DNA of 39,450 nt, taken from the NCBI GenBank assembly GCA_002256345.1, contig NKIY01000019.1, positions 1 to 39,450 on the forward strand, read 5' to 3'. A program made the position numbers and the translations under genes. The notes beneath the pieces were generated by a model. The model saw only the letters and a program-made list of their open reading frames with translations, did not search any database and was not told where the DNA came from. Numbering within the stretch: the first letter of the stretch is position 1; each line of letters begins with the position of its first letter. Below are positions 1-20,807 of this stretch, one piece after another. This stretch comes from Bradyrhizobiaceae bacterium PARB1. Its GTDB lineage: Bacteria > Pseudomonadota > Alphaproteobacteria > Rhizobiales > Xanthobacteraceae.

Positions 1-127
1 ACGCCCCGCCCGTCTCGGCGAGCACCTTCGTGATCGCAGCCGTCAGCGACGTCTTGCCGTGGTCAACGTGACCGATCGTGCCGATATTGCAGTGCGGTTT
101 GTTACGTTCAAATTTTGCTTTGGCCAT
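1..127 (-). CDS. tuf: Elongation factor Tu, N-terminal fragment (first tuf copy)
   Basis: Start of EF-Tu, the GTPase that delivers aminoacyl-tRNA to the ribosome. The ATG is at 127 and the gene runs off the left edge, leaving about 42 codons. They encode the P-loop GHVDHGKT followed by helix A. The fragment is base-for-base identical to 39324-39450, the start of the complete tuf at the other end. It lies 39 nt downstream of fusA, the usual place of the str-operon tuf (rpsL-rpsG-fusA-tuf). Truncation is due to the window edge, not to a broken gene. Confidence 0.95.
   Translation of the reverse strand, partial: MAKAKFERNKPHCNIGTIGHVDHGKTSLTAAITKVLAETGGA
1..127. repeat. 127-bp terminal direct repeat, left copy
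   Basis: Identical to 39324-39450 and in the same orientation. Both copies are the first 127 bases of a tuf gene. Exactly 127 is a common maximum k-mer size in de Bruijn assembly, so this looks like a k-mer overlap at a collapsed tuf repeat. Confidence 0.95.
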
Positions 128-166
128 GATTCTCTCCTCTGGGTCGTCAGCTTGCGCTTACGACGA

Positions 167-2239
<2,073 letters not shown>

Positions 2240-2272
2240 GAGAGTGTCCTTACGTGTCCGTTCGAGACGCGA

Positions 2273-3129
<857 letters not shown>

Positions 3130-3531
3130 GTCAGCCTTCACCCTTTATTCGCGCGAAACCTCATGGCTTCGCAAAAATTGTTCGGAGCTCCCGGCCCCAT
3201 CGGTCTCGCGTCACGCGAAAGAACTTCACGCAAAACGAAATAACGCCAACCATTCATCACTGAATGGATAGCGCTAACGCCGCAGAGGACCACGATGGTG
3301 ACATCCGGCTATCGCCATCAGTCGTTATCGAGGTCATGCACTGAATTCGATCTCTCGAGATGATCCCAAGAGACCAAACGTCGTATCGGCATTGCCTAGA
3401 TTTTAGCGACAGCGTCTGAGCATCTGGGTCGAGGTTGGTGCCCGAAGCGACTGGATTTTTAGGTCCGAAAAGCCGTCCGGGTGATCCGTACCGACACTGG
3501 CGAAGCTCACCGCCTGTCGTTAAGTGGCCGG

Positions 3532-3560
3532 GTTGTATCCGCAGGGGATAGGCAAGTCAA
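3532..3560 (-). promoter_or_regulatory. Predicted str-operon promoter, with dyad over the -35
   Basis: On the minus strand, -35 TTGACT (3560-3555) is followed after exactly 17 nt by -10 TACAAC (3537-3532). The expected start is near 3525, giving a leader of about 395 nt before rpsL. A perfect inverted repeat, GGATAGG/CCTATCC (3546-3552 and 3563-3569, 10-nt centre), brackets the -35 box and could be an operator. Confidence 0.65.
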
Positions 3561-3737
3561 CACCTATCCGCGTGCAAAATACGCTTGTGGCGCAGGGTTT
3601 TTAGCATGCGAAGGCCCTGAAAAACACGAGGAATCCGCACGGATTCAACGCCATCCACCACACAGTTCGCGATGTCGAAAACTGCAGTTTGATGACGCCT
3701 GGATGGAAGTCTGATGAGAATCCGGGACCTCCACAGG

Positions 3738-3801
3738 GGCGATTCCGGCCCCCTGCTCCCGATTCTGGCGTCATCATGCGATCAGAATCGGGAGAATCGC
3801 C
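3738..3801. terminator. Nested palindromes downstream of the RidA-like gene
   Basis: Inner perfect 12-bp arms CTCCCGATTCTG (3756-3767) and CAGAATCGGGAG (3783-3794) with a 15-nt loop. Outer 8-bp arms GGCGATTC (3738-3745) and GAATCGCC (3794-3801). The position just past the ridA stop fits a terminator, but there is no T tract, so Rho-assisted termination or another role is possible. Confidence 0.4.
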
Positions 3802-3822
3802 GTTCAAGTTATTGCTGAGTCG

Positions 3823-4212
3823 TTAAGGCAGGCGGGCGATGACCTTGATCTCGAAATCGAAGCCCGCGAGCCAGTTGACGCCTACGGCGGTCCAGTTCGG
3901 ATAGGGCTGCGTCGCGAATACCTTGGACCGGACGGCGCTGACCGTCTCGAACTGGACCTGCGGGTCGGTATGGAAGGTCGTGACGTCGACGATATCGTCG
4001 AAACCGGCTCCTGCAGCCTTCAGGACGTTGGCGAGGTTGTCGAAGGCGAGTTCCACCTGCTTGCGGAAATCGGGCTCCGCTGAGCCATCCTCCCTGCTTC
4101 CGACCTGGCCGGAGACGAAGAGAAGGTCCCCGGAGCGGATCGCTGCGGAATAGCGGTTGATCTCGTAAAGGGCCTGCCGGCCGGCGGGGAAGATTGCGTC
4201 GCGTTTGGCCAT
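3823..4212 (-). CDS. RidA/YjgF-family protein, probably not a standard imine deaminase
   Basis: A 129-aa protein of the RidA (YjgF/YER057c/UK114) family, small trimeric proteins whose archetype hydrolyses reactive enamine/imine intermediates. The start at 4212 (MAKRDAIFPAG) is chosen because the longer in-frame extension would run antisense through the TetR gene. The catalytic Arg of RidA (in the FPARS-type segment) is replaced here: the sequence reads YPNWTAVGVNW. The Glu of the IEIEAIA-type strand reads FEIKVIA, with Lys. It is therefore probably a paralogue with another or an unknown role. It is divergent from the TetR gene with shared operators between them, so it is a likely TetR target. 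Confidence 0.85.
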   Translation of the reverse strand: MAKRDAIFPAGRQALYEINRYSAAIRSGDLLFVSGQVGSREDGSAEPDFRKQVELAFDNLANVLKAAGAGFDDIVDVTTFHTDPQVQFETVSAVRSKVFATQPYPNWTAVGVNWLAGFDFEIKVIARLP

Positions 4213-4248
4213 AGTGTCTCTCCGGTTTCCAAGCGGCGCGCGGGTTGA

Positions 4249-4317
4249 TATACGCGCCGTATGTGAATATCTGGGAACATACGAACCGTATGTCAATATT
4301 GACATACGCGACGTATG
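4249..4317. promoter_or_regulatory. Three TetR-type operator candidates in the ridA/tetR divergent region
   Basis: Three copies of a dyad CATACG-N3-CGTATG. Site 1 is 4249-4263 (one mismatch, TATACG CGC CGTATG), site 2 is 4278-4292 (perfect, extended to ACATACG/CGTATGT) and site 3 is 4303-4317 (perfect). Centres are 29 and 25 bp apart. They fill the space between the RidA-like start (4212) and the TetR start (4336), which suggests autoregulation and control of the divergent gene. Confidence 0.75.
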
Positions 4318-4335
4318 CGATTTGGGAGAGCATTC

Positions 4336-4932
4336 GTGTCGACGGGCAAGCGTGCGCAAATGGTGGAAGAAACCCGGGGCAAGCTGATCCAGGCCGCCCG
4401 CAAGGCCTTCGCCACCAAAGGCTATACGGCAGCCTCGATGGATGACCTCACCAAAGAGGCCGGGCTGACGCGCGGCGCGCTCTATCACAACTTCGGCGAC
4501 AAGAAGGGCTTGCTGCAGGCGGTCATTGACCAGATCGATGCCGAGATGCTGGCGCGGATGCGGGAGACGTCGCGCCAGGCGGCGACACCGTGGCTCGCCT
4601 TCCTCACCGAAGGCGTCGCCTATATCGAGATGGCGCTCGAGCCCGAGATCCAGCGCATCATGCTGCTGGACGGCCCCGCGGTGCTCGGCGATCCCTCGCA
4701 ATGGCCGAACCAGACAGCATGCCTGCGCACGACCGCCCGGGCGATCGCGAAACTGATCGATGATGGGACAGTGAAGAATGTGGATGCGGAGGCGGCCGCT
4801 CGGCTGATCAACGGCGCCGCGTTGAATGCAGCGCTGTGGGTGGCGGCGGCGAAGGAGCCGACAAGCGTGCTGCCAAAGGCGGTGGAGGCATTTCGGCAGC
4901 TCGCTTCGGGATTGTTGCGGACGGAGAGCTGA
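4336..4932 (+). CDS. TetR/AcrR-family transcriptional repressor
   Basis: DNA-binding repressor with an N-terminal helix-turn-helix (about residues 9-55, including GYTAASMDDLTKEAGL and ALYHNFGDKKGLL) and a variable C-terminal ligand domain. The start chosen is GTG at 4336 (VSTGKRAQ), giving 198 aa, because GGAGAG at 4325-4330 lies 5 nt upstream. An in-frame ATG at 4315 would sit inside operator site 3 and lacks a ribosome-binding site. The ligand is unknown. The triple operator suggests it represses itself and the divergent RidA-like gene. The next gene downstream, the ABC exporter, is convergent. Confidence 0.88.
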   Translation: MSTGKRAQMVEETRGKLIQAARKAFATKGYTAASMDDLTKEAGLTRGALYHNFGDKKGLLQAVIDQIDAEMLARMRETSRQAATPWLAFLTEGVAYIEMALEPEIQRIMLLDGPAVLGDPSQWPNQTACLRTTARAIAKLIDDGTVKNVDAEAAARLINGAALNAALWVAAAKEPTSVLPKAVEAFRQLASGLLRTES

Positions 4933-4960
4933 AGCACTCTCACGCTGCCATCCCGCACAC

Positions 4961-4998
4961 TTGTCATCCCCGCGACTGCGGGGATTCAGTAAACGACA
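4961..4998 (-). repeat. REP-like intergenic palindrome, copy 1
   Basis: Contains ATCCCCGC/GCGGGGAT (4966-4973 and 4978-4985). Read on the minus strand, it begins GTCGTTTAC and ends GGATGACA, matching 7299-7337 read on the plus strand apart from a few substitutions and two single-base length differences. It lies just beyond the 3' end of the ABC exporter gene. Confidence 0.7.
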
Positions 4999-5032
4999 TC
5001 GGTGCAACTCGATTACTGACGGCGCTTACTGG

Positions 5033-5055
5033 ATCGCCCGGTCGAGCCGGGCGAT
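5033..5055. repeat. Short perfect hairpin of REP type
   Basis: Arms ATCGCCCGG and CCGGGCGAT with loop TCGAG. It lies between the convergent TetR and ABC exporter genes. Together with 4961-4998 it resembles a bimodular REP unit and may also act as a transcription barrier for both genes. Confidence 0.6.
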
Positions 5056-5076
5056 GACAGTCAGAGGAGACGACAA

Positions 5077-7119
<2,043 letters not shown>

Positions 7120-7162
7120 GAACCGGACCAGTGCTGAGGCCCGATGGGAGGGCCGAAAGAAT

Positions 7163-7192
7163 CATGCCGTGGCGTCTTACAGCCACGGCATG
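7163..7192. terminator. Strong hairpin upstream of the ABC exporter
   Basis: Perfect 11-bp arms CATGCCGTGGC (7163-7173) and GCCACGGCATG (7182-7192), with an 8-nt loop. There is no clear T tract on either strand. It could limit read-through from the upstream fusion gene or shape the exporter's 5' leader. Confidence 0.45.
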
Positions 7193-7237
7193 AAGTCTAT
7201 GCGATCAGGATTGGTTCCGCAAAACAGTCCGGTTGCC

Positions 7238-7260
7238 GCCACCCGGCCTGACCGGGTGGC
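7238..7260 (-). terminator. Hairpin after the oxidase/methyltransferase gene
   Basis: Perfect 9-bp arms GCCACCCGG/CCGGGTGGC with loop CCTGA. On the minus strand it is followed about 10 nt later by a short TTTT, so it is a weak intrinsic terminator candidate for the upstream gene. Confidence 0.45.
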
Positions 7261-7298
7261 TCAGTCAACATTGGCGGAAGTGATAGAGCTGGAATGAC

Positions 7299-7337
7299 GT
7301 CGTTTACCGGATTCCCCGCTTTCGCGAGGGATGACAG
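7299..7337 (+). repeat. REP-like intergenic palindrome, copy 2
   Basis: Same family as 4961-4998 but in opposite orientation. The two copies flank the ABC exporter gene as an inverted pair. It lies just past the stop of the fusion gene. Confidence 0.65.
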
Positions 7338-7356
7338 ACGGAGCGTGGTGCGCCAA

Positions 7357-9417
7357 TCAATCCTCGTCTTCGGCCTCGACCTTGTCGAAGAACGAATAAC
7401 GCAGGCTGTCGGCGTCGGCATACCAATGGCCGGGGCCCTTGCCGGCGGCCAGCGTCGCTTCCCACACGGCTTCGGTGCAGTCGCGGCGATGCATGGAGAG
7501 ATCGAAGCCGTTGCCGAAGAACAGTTCCGACCATTCCCACCAGGTGCCGAGCTTCTTGACGCCGCGCAAAAGGTCGTAGCGGTCGATCACCGCCGGCGCC
7601 ATGTCGGAGGTCACCGAGCCGAAAACGAGGCCGGTCTTGATGACGCGGTTGAGCTCCCCGATCGCAGTCACGATCTGCTTGTCGGCGACATGGCAGAGGC
7701 TGGTCTCAAACACGAAATCGAACTGCTCGTCCTTGAACGGCAGATCGGTAATGGAGCCAAGCTTGTTGTATTTCGCCAGCGCCTTCGGTGTCCTGGCGTG
7801 AATCGCCTTGTTGTTCTCGACACCCCAGGCATCGATGCCCTTGGCGCGCAACGCACCGACCAGCTCTCCCGAGGCTGAGCCCGCGACCAGCAATTTATAG
7901 CCCTTGGCGCGGCCCCAGACGATCTTGATGAGGTTCATCAGATAGGCTGGATCGGTGAACTGGCTCCAGACCTCGCTGTAAGGTCCAAGGCCGCGATAGT
8001 TCTTGAAGTAGTCGTTGTCGATCTTGTCGGAGGCAACGACGCCATTCACGCCGCGCCCGCGGCGCAGCTTCATCATCTCGGTGACGATGATATCGGTGGC
8101 CGCATCCGAGGAGTCGAGCAGACCATTCAGTGTGGAGTCGAACAGATAGTCGCCGACCACCACGATGCCGGGATGATCCTTCGGCTCCGGCCGGTGATTG
8201 GTCATCACGTCGCGCACCGGCATGCCGCCCGGAATGGCGTTCACCGACGATAGCCAGCGATGGATTTTGCCCTCGACGAGATGGGCGCGCGCATCGCCGA
8301 ACGATTTCGGCAGCGATTTGATCGCCGCGTCGATCAGTTCCTCGTCGGACAGGTTGGCGAAGGCCAACGCATCCGAACCGGCAATCAACCAGTTCAGCAC
8401 GCCGTGCTTGCCGACATCGTGACGCGCGCCTTCGTTATAGACGCAGCAGCCACCGAAAGCTTCCGACATGAACCAGGCGCCGGAAATCTGCTCGCCCCAG
8501 AACGGGGTGTCGAACAACAGCGAAACGCGAAGATAGTGCGCGGGACGATCGAAGTAGGCGACATGCTTGACCATCGACTTGCGCAGTTCTTCGCCGTCCC
8601 AGCGCATGGTGGCCAGCCAGGAATGCGGCAGGCACATTACCAAGAGATCGAAGTCGCGCGTCTCCGGTCCCTTGCCATTCATCATGTCCAGGCGATAGCG
8701 TCCCTCCCCGGTCTTGCCGACCTTGAGGACGCGGTGATTGAGCGCGATGTCGGCGTTCACTTCCGAGCGCAGGCAGGAGATCAACTGCTCATTGCCGTTC
8801 TGGATCGAATACAGGCCGATATAGCCCTCGACATCCATCACGAAGTTCTTCAGCGCATTGAGGCCGTTGGTGTTGTGCGCCTCGGTGGCGATATCCGAGC
8901 GCGCCATCGCCTTGAAAAAACGTTTGGCAGTGGGATCGCTGACTTCCTTGTCGAGCAACTCCTCGGCGGTCAGCTTCGCCCAGGGGTTCTCGTTATCATG
9001 CGCGCCGACGCCCTCGTAATATTCCAGCGGCGAGATCATCTTCGCGCATTTCTTGCGAAATGCCTCGATCGCAGCCGCAGTCTTGGCGCCGTATTTCTTG
9101 CGCATGCCCGGCACATCGTCGAGCAACACACCATCGAGCATCACTTGCTCGGCATCCATCGGGATCGTCTGCAGGCCGAAATGCTGGATCAGCTCGCGCA
9201 GCGGATCGGGGCCGATCATCGAGTAATCATAGATTTCAGCGACACCGGCTTCGTACATGGCCGGCGATGAATCGAATTTGCGTGTAACGATTTTGCCGCC
9301 AAGACGATCCGAGGCCTCATAGATGGTGACCCGGCAGAGGTCGCCGAGCTTCTTCTTGAGATACCAGGCGCTCATCAGGCCGCCCGGACCACCCCCAACA
9401 ATCGCAAGATCAAGCAT
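7357..9417 (-). CDS. FAD-dependent amine-oxidase-like protein fused to a methyltransferase-like domain
   Basis: A 686-aa two-part enzyme. Residues 1 to about 450 are a flavin amine oxidoreductase: dinucleotide motif VGGGPGG at 7-13, YEASDRLGGK around 33-42, and the FAD-closing segment VGDYLFDSTLNGLLDSSDAA at 421-440. Residues about 505-686 resemble a class I SAM-dependent methyltransferase: a glycine motif LLVAGSASGELV (509-520), an acidic residue at the end of the second strand (GVEN, 533-536), DLPF, and FDFVFETSLCHV (566-577). Motif I is degenerate (AGSASGE), so SAM binding is uncertain. No signal peptide is seen, so it is probably cytosolic. The substrate is unknown. It lies between the rpoC terminator and the ABC exporter and has only a weak ribosome-binding site (AAGAA). 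Confidence 0.75.
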   Translation of the reverse strand: MLDLAIVGGGPGGLMSAWYLKKKLGDLCRVTIYEASDRLGGKIVTRKFDSSPAMYEAGVAEIYDYSMIGPDPLRELIQHFGLQTIPMDAEQVMLDGVLLDDVPGMRKKYGAKTAAAIEAFRKKCAKMISPLEYYEGVGAHDNENPWAKLTAEELLDKEVSDPTAKRFFKAMARSDIATEAHNTNGLNALKNFVMDVEGYIGLYSIQNGNEQLISCLRSEVNADIALNHRVLKVGKTGEGRYRLDMMNGKGPETRDFDLLVMCLPHSWLATMRWDGEELRKSMVKHVAYFDRPAHYLRVSLLFDTPFWGEQISGAWFMSEAFGGCCVYNEGARHDVGKHGVLNWLIAGSDALAFANLSDEELIDAAIKSLPKSFGDARAHLVEGKIHRWLSSVNAIPGGMPVRDVMTNHRPEPKDHPGIVVVGDYLFDSTLNGLLDSSDAATDIIVTEMMKLRRGRGVNGVVASDKIDNDYFKNYRGLGPYSEVWSQFTDPAYLMNLIKIVWGRAKGYKLLVAGSASGELVGALRAKGIDAWGVENNKAIHARTPKALAKYNKLGSITDLPFKDEQFDFVFETSLCHVADKQIVTAIGELNRVIKTGLVFGSVTSDMAPAVIDRYDLLRGVKKLGTWWEWSELFFGNGFDLSMHRRDCTEAVWEATLAAGKGPGHWYADADSLRYSFFDKVEAEDED

Positions 9418-9635
9418 CTAAATTCTTTCACGCCCTGAATACCTGCCGGCCGCCCCCGGCGAAAGTCGCTGTAGCGCATTCGCCGCTACGGCGGAATCCG
9501 GGACGCTGCAAGCCTGCTGCCTGCCCGCATCGGATCGCACTAAACCATTCCAAATAAGACCATTTTCGGTCTGAAGGAAAGATGAACGAAGGCCACAAAC
9601 GCATTGCGCTGCGTCAAAATACGCTAACCCGAAAT

Positions 9636-9664
9636 AAAAAGGGCCGGCGGAAAGCCGGCCCTTT
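9636..9664 (-). terminator. Intrinsic terminator of rpoBC
   Basis: Arms AAAGGGCCGGC and GCCGGCCCTTT (9638-9648 and 9654-9664) around loop GGAAA. The transcript-strand hairpin is followed by TTTTTAT. It lies 24 nt past the rpoC stop and insulates the downstream accessory genes. Confidence 0.9.
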
Positions 9665-9687
9665 GATTCTCGTCAGTCCCGTTCCGC

Positions 9688-13890
<4,203 letters not shown>

Positions 13891-13979
13891 GGTCTTCTCC
13901 TCGCGTGCCGATCGCCATCAGCAGCAAATTCGAAATTCTGTAGTCACGCGCGCTGCCATACGTCCGGGCCGCGGCGCAG

Positions 13980-14004
13980 ACGCCCGGCCACATGGGCCGG
14001 GCGT
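13980..14004. promoter_or_regulatory. Intercistronic hairpin between rpoB and rpoC
   Basis: 10-bp perfect arms (13980-13989 and 13995-14004, core CGCCCGGCC/GGCCGGGCG) with a 5-nt loop and no T tract. It sits 12 nt past the rpoB stop. It may stabilise or process the mRNA rather than terminate transcription. Confidence 0.5.
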
Positions 14005-14015
14005 GACGCTTTGAA

Positions 14016-18134
<4,119 letters not shown>

Positions 18135-18608
18135 CGTGGCCTCTCATTGCGTCGCCCGGGACGGGCGATCCTTCCAGAGCACGGCTGCCGCCGCCTCCGG
18201 GTTGAATTCTGTGTCGACCGCGCTCTGGAAATCCGGCATTCGATCAGGAACAAATTCCCCAAATCAAACGTTTAGACCACCGAACGCAAAACAACGCGCG
18301 CGATGCCCTGCTGCATCTCGCCCGTCTGAAACCGTTTATGATACGGACCAAAAGCCCGAAATTGCCCTGTCTCCCAACGGCTTAGGATAGAACGTCGCCG
18401 CTCTTGCCGTCAAACCGCGCTTTCGTGCTGCCGTCCCGATATGGTGCGGCAATCGTGGAAATTCGAGGGTCGCCCCATCGCATCCCCACACTTTCTTGTG
18501 TATGCCCGGATCGGACATACCAGGTTCCCGGTCCAGAGGGCGGCCGACCGGCCACCCTCCGTCCAAAGAACGGCCAAAGGCCGTTCCTTGGGGGAAAACC
18601 CAAAGGTC
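18135..18608. other. rplL-rpoB intergenic region
   Basis: 474 nt with no convincing gene. It holds a hairpin near the rplL end (18568-18586) and a weaker dyad at about 18500-18520 (GTATG/CATAC with inner CCG/CGG). In E. coli this junction carries an attenuator and an RNase III site. A comparable role here is inference. Confidence 0.6.
18568..18586 (-). promoter_or_regulatory. Attenuator-like hairpin after rplL
   Basis: Arms GAACGGCC/GGCCGTTC with loop AAA (TTT on the transcript), 22 nt past the rplL stop. It is followed by only TTTGG on the transcript strand, so partial termination or processing between rplL and rpoB is plausible. Confidence 0.45.
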
Positions 18609-18986
<378 letters not shown>

Positions 18987-19001
18987 TGTCTATATCCTTA
19001 A

Positions 19002-19019
19002 GCGTATTTGGTTCGAACC
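19002..19019. repeat. 18-bp inverted repeat, copy between rplJ and rplL
   Basis: GCGTATTTGGTTCGAACC on the plus strand. It is the exact reverse complement of 19731-19748. Its 10-bp core GGTTCGAACC is itself palindromic. On the mRNA it ends 3 nt before the rplL Shine-Dalgarno sequence. Confidence 0.9.
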
Positions 19020-19038
19020 AGGTTGATTGCGAAGGGCG

Positions 19039-19557
19039 TCAGGCCGCTTCGCTCTTTGAGGCATAAGCCTGAACGACGCGCGCGACCTTGGCCGCGGGCG
19101 CAGTCGACAGCTGAGCGATCTTGGTCGCCGGCGCCACGAGGAGGCCAACGAGTTTGCCGCGCAGTTCGTCGAGCGACGGCAGCGAGGCAAGAGCCTTGAC
19201 GCTGTCGACATTCAGGACGGTCTTACCCATCGAGCCGCCAAGAATGACGAACTTGTCGTTCGCCTTGGCAAATTCGACGGCAACCTTCGGTGCAGCTACC
19301 GGATCGTCCGAAGTGGCGATCACGGTCGGGCCCTTCAACAGGGAACCGATGGCAACAACATCCGTGCCTTCAAGAGCAATTTTGGCGAGACGGTTTTTCG
19401 AGACCTTCACCGAGGCGCCCGCCTGCTTCATCTGCGAACGCAGCTTCTGCATCTGGGCAACGGTGAGGCCGGAATAATGGGCGACGACCGCAACGCCGGT
19501 GGTCTTGAAGACCCCGTTCAGCGCTTCGACCGCGTCCTTTTTAGCCGCTCTTTCCAC
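19039..19557 (-). CDS. rplJ: 50S ribosomal protein L10
   Basis: L10, the base of the ribosomal stalk that carries the L7/L12 dimers. The start is taken as GTG at 19557 ([14 protein letters not shown]), giving the canonical 172 aa, with GGAGAG upstream. A longer in-frame extension to 19770 has no L10 similarity and would read through the leader. The C-terminal helix ([16 protein letters not shown]) that binds L7/L12 is intact. In many bacteria the L10-L12 complex represses translation from the rplJ leader. Confidence 0.95.
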   Translation of the reverse strand: MERAAKKDAVEALNGVFKTTGVAVVAHYSGLTVAQMQKLRSQMKQAGASVKVSKNRLAKIALEGTDVVAIGSLLKGPTVIATSDDPVAAPKVAVEFAKANDKFVILGGSMGKTVLNVDSVKALASLPSLDELRGKLVGLLVAPATKIAQLSTAPAAKVARVVQAYASKSEAA

Positions 19558-19730
19558 AGCAAGCTCTCTCCGGTTGGCAGCCTCGATCGAGATGAAGCCG
19601 CCGGTTTGCACCCAACCGCCCCACCGAAATGACCTCGAGACACATGGCCTGGAGACACGTCGGGCGAGACGATCATGATAGCCTGCCCTCCCGAACCTGA
19701 GCTGCGAGCAGCCAAAGCGCGGGGTGTCGA

Positions 19731-19748
19731 GGTTCGAACCAAATACGC
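19731..19748. repeat. 18-bp inverted repeat, copy in the rplJ leader
   Basis: GGTTCGAACCAAATACGC on the plus strand, exact reverse complement of 19002-19019. If the rplJ-rplL transcript starts upstream, these two segments could pair across the whole rplJ coding region. Confidence 0.9.
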
Positions 19749-20128
19749 TGTCAGCCGCACTCGGCGGCATTGGCGAAATCAGTCTTCACCCATCTATGCT
19801 GGCTTGAGGATTAAGCCGTTGATCGAATTAGATTCGTCGCGGGCGCCAGCAGTCTCGGACAGGATTCGAGATCATCGATCGGCCATGATTGGCCTACCAG
19901 TGACCCCTGCCCGCCTTCGTCAAAACCGGGTCGAAGCTCCCATGCCCTTCGAGCGATCCATGCGGATAGCCTGAGAGGAATGGTCTCCTAGATACCGGCT
20001 TGTCGGAATGCGAACACGGATATGCCAGCGCGAGCCAGCCCATCCGGAAGCGGCTGTTTAACGAGTCTTTCCCGGCTTGCCAAGAGCGAAGTGCCGGACT
20101 GGCATCATTTTTGCCGGGGAACCTGGCA

Positions 20129-20148
20129 GCAGTGCAGCGAAGCACTGC
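20129..20148. terminator. Hairpin downstream of the cytochrome c gene
   Basis: Arms GCAGTGC/GCACTGC with a 6-nt loop, 14 nt past the cytochrome stop on the minus strand. No T tract, so this is a weak terminator candidate between the oxidoreductase operon and rplJ. Confidence 0.35.
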
Positions 20149-20162
20149 CGCCTTCGCTTCCC

Positions 20163-20807
20163 CTACCCCTTCGGGCAGGCCGCTCCCGCATCCACCCACG
20201 CCTTGATCAGTTCGCCGAACTGCTTCTGCGTGCCCGGCGCCGGCGTGCGGTTGCCGCCCGGCTTCCAGCCCCAGCCGACCAGTTCATCTTCCGCCATGTG
20301 ATGAACCAGCGCGGCGAGGTCCTTGCCGCCGTTGCGCTCCTTGTCCTTGATCTGCACGCAAATCTGGCCAAGCGTCTTGCCTTGCCAGGCCATCTCCACC
20401 GGGGCCAGCGACCACTTCGCGTTGCCAGGGACATTGGCGGCATCGAAGTTGTTTTCGTGGTGGCAGGTCGTGCAGGCGAGACCGCCGGCCGCGCCCATGC
20501 CGCCGTCGCCGCGCACCACCAGCGGAATATGCGGCCGCATGCGGTCCGTCTGGGTCGGACGATCGCCGGCCGGATGGCAGTTAAGACAGCGCGGCGACTG
20601 GATGACCTTGCCGGCCTCGTTGAACAGCGCCACCGCGCGCTCGTTCTTGTTCTTGATCTTCGCGAAAGCCGAGACCGGCTGCAGCGTCTTCGGATTACTG
20701 ACCGCCGCATCGGCTTCGCTCGAACCGAATTCTGCAATCGCGAGAGCGCCCGCCGAAAGCCCGCCGGCGACGAGCGCCAGCATTGCATATTTCACGATCT
20801 GCTTCAT
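20163..20807 (-). CDS. Secreted dihaem cytochrome c, partner of the oxidoreductase
   Basis: A 214-aa exported c-type cytochrome. The N-terminal hydrophobic segment (about residues 5-25) is a signal peptide or anchor. Two haem-binding motifs are present: CLNCH at 74-78 and CTTCH at 112-116. Its start overlaps the stop of the molybdopterin subunit by 4 bases, so the two are translationally coupled. The expected role is to take electrons from the periplasmic oxidoreductase and pass them to the respiratory chain. Database names such as isoquinoline 1-oxidoreductase subunit are used for this type of gene, but the substrate is not shown by the sequence. Confidence 0.88.
   Translation of the reverse strand: MKQIVKYAMLALVAGGLSAGALAIAEFGSSEADAAVSNPKTLQPVSAFAKIKNKNERAVALFNEAGKVIQSPRCLNCHPAGDRPTQTDRMRPHIPLVVRGDGGMGAAGGLACTTCHHENNFDAANVPGNAKWSLAPVEMAWQGKTLGQICVQIKDKERNGGKDLAALVHHMAEDELVGWGWKPGGNRTPAPGTQKQFGELIKAWVDAGAACPKG

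Larger units (their letters stand above)
3130..3822. other. Long intergenic region: str-operon leader and promoter, ridA 3' end
   Basis: About 690 bases without a credible gene. Reading toward rpsL it holds the ridA downstream palindromes (3738-3801), a good promoter (3532-3560) and then about 400 nt of leader. Small reading frames in it have no family resemblance or ribosome-binding site. Confidence 0.7.
19558..20162. other. rplJ leader and upstream region
   Basis: About 600 nt with no credible gene. It contains the upstream 18-bp repeat copy (19731-19748), 174 nt before the rplJ start, and a hairpin next to the cytochrome gene. A TTGACG box on the minus strand near 19920 lacks a convincing -10, so the promoter is not assigned. 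Confidence 0.6.

Noticed and set aside
3823-5007. 394-aa version of the RidA-like protein
   Set aside because: The extra N-terminus runs antisense through the whole TetR gene and through the operators.
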